Shown piece by piece: positions 1-5,572 of a DNA stretch of 17,104 nucleotides. Below the pieces are notes generated by a model. The model did no database searches. It was not told the DNA's origin and worked only from the letters and a program-made list of their open reading frames with translations. Position 1 is the first letter of the stretch, and each line of letters opens with the position of its first letter. The position numbers and the translations under genes were made by a program. Origin of the DNA: Anaeroplasmataceae bacterium (GTDB lineage: Bacteria > Bacillota_I > Bacilli_A > Acholeplasmatales > Anaeroplasmataceae); the NCBI GenBank assembly GCA_020024985.1, contig JAHHSW010000007.1, forward strand, positions 1 to 17,104. Reading direction: 5' to 3'.

Positions 1-39
1 TCTCATGACCTTGTCAACAAGAAATTGAAATTATTTAAG

Positions 40-123
40 TGGTGGTTGGGGACGGTTTCGAACCGCCGAACCCTAAGGAGCAGATTTACAGTCTGCCGCG
101 TTTAGCCTCTTCGCTACCCAACC
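40..123 (-). tRNA. tRNA-Tyr (anticodon GTA), CCA encoded
   Basis: Read on the minus strand, a 7-bp acceptor stem (GGTTGGG with CCCAACC) encloses a D arm, an anticodon stem GCAGA/TCTGC around the loop CTGTAAA (anticodon GTA, tyrosine), a long variable arm containing CCTTAGG as expected for bacterial tRNA-Tyr, and a T arm with loop TTCGAAA. The discriminator base A is followed by an encoded CCA at 42-40. A consensus promoter lies just upstream. The nearest protein gene upstream, a CoA ligase, is controlled by a T-box that reads a tyrosine codon, so this tRNA species is also the likely ligand of that riboswitch. Confidence 0.97.
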
Positions 124-158
124 ATTTATTTTGTTTTGCACATTCATAGCGCTCCATT

Positions 159-187
159 AGTATACCATTTAAAAAATTCTTTGTCAA
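159..187 (-). promoter_or_regulatory. Sigma-A promoter of tRNA-Tyr
   Basis: TTGACA (182-187) and TATACT (159-164) are separated by exactly 17 bp. The expected start is near 152, giving a leader of about 29 nt before the tRNA. Upstream of the -35, about 188-224, the minus strand is rich in A-tracts and may act as an UP element, as is common for stable RNA promoters. Confidence 0.9.
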
Positions 188-237
188 CAGCAATTTTTAG
201 TTTTTTTACATTTTTTTTAAATAATCTTTAACTTATA

Positions 238-285
238 GTTAAGGGCCAAAAATGACGGGATTTCGCCATCATTTCAGCCCCTAAC
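238..285 (-). other. 3' UTR hairpin after the CoA ligase gene
   Basis: The minus-strand RNA forms a 9-bp outer stem (GTTAGGGGC with GCCCTTAAC, one G-U pair) and an inner AAATGA/TCATTT stem, starting 15 nt after the ligase stop codon. The G-U pair is a mismatch on the plus strand, so the structure favours minus-strand RNA. The bases after the stem are not U-rich (TATAAGTTAAAG), so this is not a textbook intrinsic terminator. It could protect the mRNA 3' end or act as a weak terminator. An overlapping 15-bp inverted repeat (TTAACT TAT AGTTAA) lies at 228-242. Confidence 0.55.
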
Positions 286-300
286 TAAAGTACACTAATT

Positions 301-1932
301 CTAAACATTTGTCTCGGTTTCAACAATGCCACTGCTGCCATATTTTTCTCTTAATAATGGCTTTTCAATCTTACCAGTAGGATTACGTGGAACCTTATCA
401 AAAATAATAACCCTAGGTCTTTTATATCTTGGTAAATCGAAGGCAAATTCATTAACCTCAGCTTCGGTTAATTCCATTCCCTCCTTTACCTCTATAATAG
501 CACAGGTAATCTCTCCAAGCCTTTGATCTCTAAGGCCAATTACCGCACAGTCCTTTATTCTATCATGCTTACGTAGGAAATCCTCTATTTGAACTGGATA
601 GATATTTTCTCCACCTGAGATAATAACATCCTTCTTTCTATCTACTAAATAAATAAAGCCATCCTGAAGCTTTGCCATATCTCCTGTATATAGCCAGCCG
701 TCCTTTAAAACATCTGCGGTGGCCTCCTCATTCTTATAGTAGCACCTCATTACGCCCTTTCCCTTTACAATAAGCTCTCCTACCTCACCAGGTAATACAT
801 CATTACCAGCCTCATCTACAATTCTACATTTCCAGCCATAGCCTGGAACACCTATAGCACCTACATGACTAATATTTTCAATACCTAAATGCACACAGCC
901 TGGTCCTACTGATTCAGATAAGCCATAGTTAGTATCATAATCATGCTTAGGGAAAACCTCCTTCCATCTTCTTATTAAGGAAGCAGGTACTGGCTGAGCA
1001 CCTACATGCATTAGCCTCCACTGGCTAAGCTTATAATTTTCAAGCTTTAGCTTACCACTATCAATGCTATCTAAAATATCCTGAGCCCAAGGCACTAATA
1101 GCCAAACAATAGTTACACCCTCATTACTAATAGCATCCATTATCCACTCAGGCTTAATACCTCTTAATAAAACAGCCTTGCTAGCTGTAGCTAGGCTTCC
1201 AAACCAGTGCATCTTAGCTCCAGTATGATATAGAGGTGGCATACATAAAAAAACATCATCCTTAGTTTGGTGATGGTGATGGACCTCTACCTCACTAGCA
1301 CTATATAAGGCCTCATGGCTATGTAAAATAGCCTTAGGGAAGCCAGTTGTGCCTGATGAAAAATAAATAGCTGCATCATCACTCTCATCTACCTCAACCT
1401 CTGGTCTTACATCACTATAATAATTAATAGTATCAAAATAATTATCCGCAAACTGAACACTTCCTGGACCTACATAAACTAAGGTCTTAACAAGTGGAGT
1501 TCTATCCGCAATTGGCTCAACTCTACCAATAAACTCCTCTCCAAAAACTAGGGCATTACAATCAGCTAGAGTAAGACAATACTTAATCTCTTCTGATGTA
1601 TATCTATAATTCATAGGTACTGCTAGGGCACCTGTTTTTAAAACACCAACATAAATAGGAAGCCACTCAAGGGAATTCATTAATAAAATTGCTACCTTAT
1701 CACCCTTTTTAATACCCTTACATAATAATAGGTTAGCAAATCTATTAGCCATTAAATCAAACTCACCCCAGGTAATGCTTCTTCTATACTCATCTGATTT
1801 AATTGGCTCAATCAAATTAAACTCACGCCAGGTACGATAGCTTTCTGGCTTAAAGGCAGGATTAAGCTCTACTAAAGCCTCCTTATGCTTATATTTAATT
1901 GCGTTTCTTTCTAATAAATCAGTTAAAATCAT
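301..1932 (-). CDS. AMP-forming acyl-CoA ligase (ANL superfamily), probable arylacetate-CoA ligase
   Basis: This 543-residue enzyme should adenylate a carboxylic acid with ATP and transfer the acyl group to CoA in the cytoplasm. The ANL motifs are complete: phosphate-binding loop SSGTTGFPK (about 192-200), NYGLSES (335-341), WLYTGDM (413-419), hinge region DRKKDVIISGGENIYP (431-446) and C-terminal PRNPTGKIEK with the catalytic Lys at about 521. The start is ATG 1932, preceded by AGGAGGA at good spacing. A longer in-frame reading from 1965 would begin inside the T-box terminator stem and is rejected. Expression is controlled by the tyrosine T-box directly upstream, and iorB/iorA precede it on the same strand. 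The acid substrate is not readable from sequence; 4-hydroxyphenylacetate or another arylacetate is inferred from the T-box and from IorAB. A fatty-acid or other aryl substrate cannot be excluded. Confidence 0.9.
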   Translation of the reverse strand: MILTDLLERNAIKYKHKEALVELNPAFKPESYRTWREFNLIEPIKSDEYRRSITWGEFDLMANRFANLLLCKGIKKGDKVAILLMNSLEWLPIYVGVLKTGALAVPMNYRYTSEEIKYCLTLADCNALVFGEEFIGRVEPIADRTPLVKTLVYVGPGSVQFADNYFDTINYYSDVRPEVEVDESDDAAIYFSSGTTGFPKAILHSHEALYSASEVEVHHHHQTKDDVFLCMPPLYHTGAKMHWFGSLATASKAVLLRGIKPEWIMDAISNEGVTIVWLLVPWAQDILDSIDSGKLKLENYKLSQWRLMHVGAQPVPASLIRRWKEVFPKHDYDTNYGLSESVGPGCVHLGIENISHVGAIGVPGYGWKCRIVDEAGNDVLPGEVGELIVKGKGVMRCYYKNEEATADVLKDGWLYTGDMAKLQDGFIYLVDRKKDVIISGGENIYPVQIEDFLRKHDRIKDCAVIGLRDQRLGEITCAIIEVKEGMELTEAEVNEFAFDLPRYKRPRVIIFDKVPRNPTGKIEKPLLREKYGSSGIVETETNV

Positions 1933-1947
1933 AAAAACTCCTCCTAT

Positions 1948-1978
1948 AAAAAAAAGTCCTTTCAATAAATGAAAGGAC
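1948..1978 (-). terminator. Regulated terminator of the tyrosine T-box
   Basis: GTCCTTTC and GAAAGGAC form a perfect 8-bp stem around a 7-nt loop, followed by eight T. The first strand of the stem overlaps the antiterminator partner of the T-box. The ligase ribosome binding site follows immediately. Confidence 0.93.
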
Positions 1979-2196
1979 GATTTAATCGTGGTACCACCTT
2001 AATTCGCTATATATAATATAAATATATATAGCCTCAAAACGATATAACGGTCGTATCCCGTCCTAGCCTACTATTAGTTCGGTAGGAGGCTCCGAAATGT
2101 ATTCATATAAATGGTTATACTATTTTACACCTAGCAATAGCTCTCTATAATAACCTAAATATATTACTTCTTTTCTTCATAGCCTTTTTTGTATAT
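1948..2196 (-). promoter_or_regulatory. T-box riboswitch, tyrosine specifier (UAC), transcriptional class
   Basis: This is the leader of the CoA ligase gene. Stem I is closed by AGGCT/AGCCT and carries the conserved AGAGAGC element. Its specifier loop has AGTA on the 5' side and GAA-TAC-A on the 3' side, so the specifier codon is TAC (2099-2101), tyrosine. Stem II is CCTAC/GTAGG (2067-2086), followed by an ACGG/CCGT element (2047-2061). Stem III is an AU-rich 10-bp hairpin (2006-2032). The T-box AAGGTGGTACCACG (1987-2000) can pair with the downstream TCCTTT to form the antiterminator, competing with the terminator at 1948-1978. Uncharged tRNA-Tyr should therefore switch the ligase on. Confidence is high for the T-box and somewhat lower for the exact specifier register. 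Confidence 0.93.
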
Positions 2197-2202
2197 AGTA
2201 CT

Positions 2203-2231
2203 ATTTTAGACCGGATATTAATAAAAGTCAA
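2203..2231 (-). promoter_or_regulatory. Promoter of the T-box leader and CoA ligase
   Basis: TTGACT (2226-2231) and TAAAAT (2203-2208) are spaced by 17 bp; the predicted start is near 2196. It lies in the gap after iorB, and no convincing terminator separates iorB from it. The ligase may therefore receive transcripts both from here and from iorA, and both must pass the T-box terminator. Confidence 0.85.
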
Positions 2232-2265
2232 ACAAAATAATACCCATTAAGCCTTAATTAGACCC

Positions 2266-2844
2266 CTAATCTAGCTTTAGATTATAGCCTAAATCAAAAG
2301 CTCTTAAATTAACATCTAAAAGCTTAGCTGGAACTGTATTTCTTAAGGCCTCTATCCAGCTTTTATATTCTATATCTGTAGATTTAGCAAGGACACCAAT
2401 TAAAACAACATTAACAGCCTTAATATTACCAGCCTCCTTAGCAAGCATAGCTCCATCTAAGGCTGTAACATTACACTTAGCCTTAAGCTTATTAATAATA
2501 TCCTCTGGATACCTCATTTTACCTGTAATTACAGGCATTGGATTAATCTCTTGATTATTTACAATAATTCTTCCACCCTTTTTTAAATAAGGTAGGGCTC
2601 TATAGGCCTCTAGGCTTTCAAAGGCTAAAATAACATCAGCCTCACCCTTATCTATAATAGGCGAATAAACCTTATCTGCAAATTTAACATAGGTAACAAC
2701 ACTACCTCCACGCTGAGACATACCATGAACCTCACTAAGCTTAATATCATAGCCTAGGGAGGTAATAACATTACCTAAAATACGACTGGCAAGTAGGGTA
2801 CCCTGACCACCTACACCAACAATCATTATATTCAAATTACTCAC
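2266..2844 (-). CDS. iorB: Indolepyruvate:ferredoxin oxidoreductase, beta subunit
   Basis: This 192-residue protein matches the gamma-type domain of 2-oxoacid:ferredoxin oxidoreductases as found in IorB. It opens with a glycine-rich motif, VGVGGQGTLLASRILG (about 9-24), followed by SEVHGMSQRGGSV (37-49), both diagnostic of the family. With IorA it interconverts arylpyruvate, CoA and oxidised ferredoxin with arylacetyl-CoA, CO2 and reduced ferredoxin. The start is GTG at 2844, giving the usual N-terminus (MSNLNIMIVGVGG); the gene overlaps the end of iorA by 8 bp, which suggests translational coupling. An internal ATG six codons in (2826) is a less likely start. The stop is TAG. Confidence 0.93.
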   Translation of the reverse strand: MSNLNIMIVGVGGQGTLLASRILGNVITSLGYDIKLSEVHGMSQRGGSVVTYVKFADKVYSPIIDKGEADVILAFESLEAYRALPYLKKGGRIIVNNQEINPMPVITGKMRYPEDIINKLKAKCNVTALDGAMLAKEAGNIKAVNVVLIGVLAKSTDIEYKSWIEALRNTVPAKLLDVNLRAFDLGYNLKLD

Positions 2845-4573
2845 CTACCTTTTCAATAGCGTGGAATGGACAAACATTTATACATAAGCCACAGCCATTA
2901 CATTGAGTTTTATCAATCAAAATATTACCATTCACCATGCTTATGGCAGGACATCCTAGCTTCAAGCACCTCTTACAGTGCTTACAGCTAGCTGTAACCT
3001 CACATTTACCAATATAGTGAACTCCCTTTAATAGGGCACAAGGGCGCTGGGCAATAATGACACTTACCTCATCACTATTAACCTCTTCCTTAACTACCCT
3101 CTCAAAATTATCCACATCAAATGGATCAGCAACCACAATTCTTTTAACGCCAACTGCCTCAGCTAGCTTAATTAAATTAACCTGGGCGGTTTCTTCCATT
3201 CTTATAGTCTTACCAGTAGTTGGGTTTTGCTGGTGACCAGTCATACCAGTAATACTATTATCTAAAATAATAACAGTGTTTGCACCCTTATTATAGACAA
3301 TATCAATTAAGCCAGATATACCACTATGAATAAAGGTTGAATCTCCTATTACAGAAACTAGATTTTTATTAAACTCCTTACCACGAGCCTTAGCCATACC
3401 AAAGCCTGCTGAAACTGATGCACCCATACAAATAGTTGTATCAACTGAAGCAAGTGGTGGCATAGCACCAAGGGTATAGCAGCCAATGTCTCCAGCAACC
3501 GTTAAGCCAAGCTTATTTAATACATAGAAGGTACCTCTATGTGGGCATCCTGGGCACATTACTGGTGGACGAGCAGGAATCTCCTCATCCACTGTATATA
3601 AATCATTATTCTTAATACCTAAAACAGCCTCTCTTATCATACTAGGTGTATATTCACCAAGTAAGCTAAAGGCCTCCTTACCTATTACCCTTATACCTAA
3701 AGCTTTTACATACTCCTCAATTATAGGGTCTAGCTCCTCTATAACATAAATAGTATCATGCTTAGAAGCAAAATCCTTAATAAGCTTACTAGGTAATGGA
3801 TTTATAATACCAAGCTTTAAATAATCAGCCTTAGCTCCTAAGGCCTCCTTACTATACATATAGCTAATGCCTGAGGTAATAATACCAATACGAGAGCCAT
3901 TATCCTCTATAGTATTAAATTTAGAGTCGTTAACATATTCCTCTTCCTGTCTTTGTCTTTCCTCAACCACTACATGCCTTTTAATCGCATTAGCTGGAGT
4001 CATAACAAACTTACCTACATTCTTAGTATAAGGCTTAAGCTCATAATTAAGAGGATCACACTCTAAAACTAAGCCCTGGGAATGAGATACACGGGTGCTA
4101 AGACGAATAAGGACTGGAGTATCAAATCTTTCAGATAAATTAAAGGCCTCCTTAGTAAACTCCTTACACTCAGCTGAATCACTAGGCTCAAGCATTAAAA
4201 GCTTTGAAGCCTTAGCGTAATGCCTAGAGTCCTGCTCATTTTGACTTGAGTGCATACCTGGGTCATCCGCAACCACAAAAACTAATCCGCCATTAACACC
4301 AGAATAGCTAGCTGTAAATAATGGGTCAGCCATAACATTAAGACCAACATGCTTCATAGCACTTAAGCTACGTGCCCCAGCTATGGATGCGCCAATACAT
4401 ACCTCAGCTGCGACCTTTTCATTTGGAGCCCATTCAACATTTATATTTTCATATTTTACAATGCTTTCTGTAATCTCAGTACTTGGAGTACCTGGGTAAG
4501 ATGATACTACACTTACTCCGGCCTCATAAGCACCACGAGCTACAGCAGCATTACCAATTAGTAGCTTTTTCAT
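2837..4573 (-). CDS. iorA: Indolepyruvate:ferredoxin oxidoreductase, alpha subunit
   Basis: This 578-residue catalytic subunit carries the N-terminal pyrimidine-binding half (GNAAVARGAYEAGV...SYPGTPSTEI, about 7-35), a CPGCPHRG segment (340-347), and the thiamine diphosphate/Mg motif GDS...N (410-439). It ends in a two-cluster ferredoxin domain with Cys 530, 533, 536, 541 and Cys 558, 561, 564, 568. The spacing of the first cluster (four residues before the last Cys) is typical of IorA. The enzyme is oxygen-sensitive in known cases, implying an anaerobe. The usual role is oxidative decarboxylation of arylpyruvates from Phe, Tyr and Trp. The reverse reductive carboxylation is documented in methanogens, and the neighbouring tyrosine T-box gene suggests that direction here. 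SD-like GGTGA lies 6 nt before ATG. Confidence 0.95.
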   Translation of the reverse strand: MKKLLIGNAAVARGAYEAGVSVVSSYPGTPSTEITESIVKYENINVEWAPNEKVAAEVCIGASIAGARSLSAMKHVGLNVMADPLFTASYSGVNGGLVFVVADDPGMHSSQNEQDSRHYAKASKLLMLEPSDSAECKEFTKEAFNLSERFDTPVLIRLSTRVSHSQGLVLECDPLNYELKPYTKNVGKFVMTPANAIKRHVVVEERQRQEEEYVNDSKFNTIEDNGSRIGIITSGISYMYSKEALGAKADYLKLGIINPLPSKLIKDFASKHDTIYVIEELDPIIEEYVKALGIRVIGKEAFSLLGEYTPSMIREAVLGIKNNDLYTVDEEIPARPPVMCPGCPHRGTFYVLNKLGLTVAGDIGCYTLGAMPPLASVDTTICMGASVSAGFGMAKARGKEFNKNLVSVIGDSTFIHSGISGLIDIVYNKGANTVIILDNSITGMTGHQQNPTTGKTIRMEETAQVNLIKLAEAVGVKRIVVADPFDVDNFERVVKEEVNSDEVSVIIAQRPCALLKGVHYIGKCEVTASCKHCKRCLKLGCPAISMVNGNILIDKTQCNGCGLCINVCPFHAIEKVGE

Positions 4574-4617
4574 ACAATTTCACCGTCCAATAAATTAAAA
4601 ATTTATATTTAAATCTT

Positions 4618-4626
4618 ATTATACCA
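4618..4626 (-). promoter_or_regulatory. Extended -10 promoter of iorAB
   Basis: TGGTATAAT (TATAAT at 4618-4623 with upstream TG at 4625-4626) lies 45 bp before iorA. At 17 bp spacing the -35 is only TTTTAT, so recognition would rely on the extended -10. The short leader has no room for a T-box, so iorAB itself appears not to be tyrosine-attenuated. Confidence 0.7.
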
Positions 4627-4668
4627 CTAATTTATTGCAATAAAACCCCTACCAGCGAATATTTGTGG

Positions 4669-4701
4669 AAAAAATAAAAGGGTACCTTAATAGATACCCT
4701 T
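4669..4701 (-). terminator. Terminator of the M42-mnmG-rsmG-DUF951 operon
   Basis: AAGGGTA and TACCCTT form a 7-bp stem around a 10-nt loop, followed on the minus strand by TTTATTTTTT. It begins 5 nt beyond the stop codon of the DUF951 gene and precedes the iorA promoter. Confidence 0.85.
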
Positions 4702-4706
4702 CTATA

Positions 4707-4871
4707 TTACTTCTTTATTCTCTTATCAAGCTCATATGAGGCTAGCATAATTACTCTACCACAGCCCTGACACTCTAGCTTTATATCAGCGCCCACTCTA
4801 ATTACCTTCCAAAGATTACTTCCACAAACATGTGGCTTTTTAGTCTTTACAATCTGATCAAGCTCATACAT
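4707..4871 (-). CDS. DUF951 family small zinc-ribbon-like protein
   Basis: This 54-residue protein reads MYELDQIVKTKKPHVCGSNL, then WKVIRVGADIKLECQGCGRV and IMLASYELDKRIKK. The KKPHxCGSNxWxVxRxGADIKLxCxGCGR pattern is the DUF951 signature; Cys 16, 34 and 37 suggest metal binding. The ATG shares one base with the rsmG stop (TAATG), and AAGGAG lies 9 nt upstream, so translation is probably coupled to rsmG. DUF951 genes are widespread in Bacillota but have no established function that I know of. The operon places it with tRNA and rRNA modification genes. Confidence 0.93.
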   Translation of the reverse strand: MYELDQIVKTKKPHVCGSNLWKVIRVGADIKLECQGCGRVIMLASYELDKRIKK

Positions 4872-5569
4872 TATAGTGGTCTCTCCTTAATCTTAGCGAA
4901 TGCTCTTGGATATTTAGCTGGAGTAGGCTTTACCTTCTCTATTATGATAATCTCACGCTTACCTGCCTCATCAGGAAGCTCTAGCTCAATAGTCTTAATT
5001 ACCTTACCACCTAAGGTAGTAATAGCCTTACTAGCCTCAGCTAATTCAGAGGCTCCACCTTGACCCTTCATAGCTATAAAGCGACCTCCTAGCTTAACAA
5101 GAGGTAAGCAAAGCTCTGAAAGTAAATTAAGACGAGCTACCGCTCTAGCAGTAACAACATCAAAGCTCTCTCTTTTATCCTTAGCAAATTCCTCAGCTCT
5201 TTTATGATATGCCTTAGCATTAGGAAGCTCTAAATATTCAATAAGCTCATTTAAGAAATTAATTCGCTTATTTAAGGCATCAATTATTGTAACCTCACAA
5301 TTAGGATCAACTATAGCTAAGGGAATAGATGGGAATCCTGCCCCACTACCTACATCACATAGGCTAATATGCTCATTTACATCAATAGCCTTAGTAATTA
5401 ATAAGGAATCAAGGAAATGCTTATTATAAACCTCATCACGCTCAGTTATAGCAGTAAGATTCATATATTCATTAACAGTAACTAATCTATCGTAATATTT
5501 TGAAAACCTATCAAGTATAGAATCAGTTGCCTTAATATTAAGCTTTAATAGCTCACTCTTAAAATCCAT
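4871..5569 (-). CDS. rsmG: 16S rRNA (guanine527-N7)-methyltransferase RsmG
   Basis: This 232-residue S-adenosylmethionine-dependent enzyme methylates N7 of G527 in the 530 loop of 16S rRNA. Motif I is DVGSGAGFPSIPLAI (about 72-86), the acidic loop is VTIIDALNKR (93-102), VTARAVA (139-145) is the conserved active-site region, and the C-terminal KYPRAFAKIK is typical of RsmG. The N-terminal YYDRLVTVNEYMNLTAI and FLDSLL segments also fit. The start lies 3 nt after the mnmG stop, and its AGGAG site is inside the last mnmG codons. Its length is slightly below the usual 235-240 residues and nothing is missing. Confidence 0.97.
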   Translation of the reverse strand: MDFKSELLKLNIKATDSILDRFSKYYDRLVTVNEYMNLTAITERDEVYNKHFLDSLLITKAIDVNEHISLCDVGSGAGFPSIPLAIVDPNCEVTIIDALNKRINFLNELIEYLELPNAKAYHKRAEEFAKDKRESFDVVTARAVARLNLLSELCLPLVKLGGRFIAMKGQGGASELAEASKAITTLGGKVIKTIELELPDEAGKREIIIIEKVKPTPAKYPRAFAKIKERPL

Positions 5570-5572
5570 AAA

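Noticed and set aside
12..17. TTGACA on the minus strand, like a -35 element, just after tRNA-Tyr
   Set aside because: The matching -10 would lie outside the window. It may be the promoter of the next gene, perhaps another tRNA, but cannot be supported.
326..526. Plus-strand open frame of 66 codons opposite the CoA ligase
   Set aside because: It is a shadow of the real gene: no ribosome binding site, no family resemblance, and it lies wholly inside a well-conserved enzyme.
2235..2265. ATTAAG-G-CTTAAT after iorB as a terminator
   Set aside because: The single-base loop cannot form a hairpin, shorter pairing is weak, and the sequence after it is not a clean U-run.
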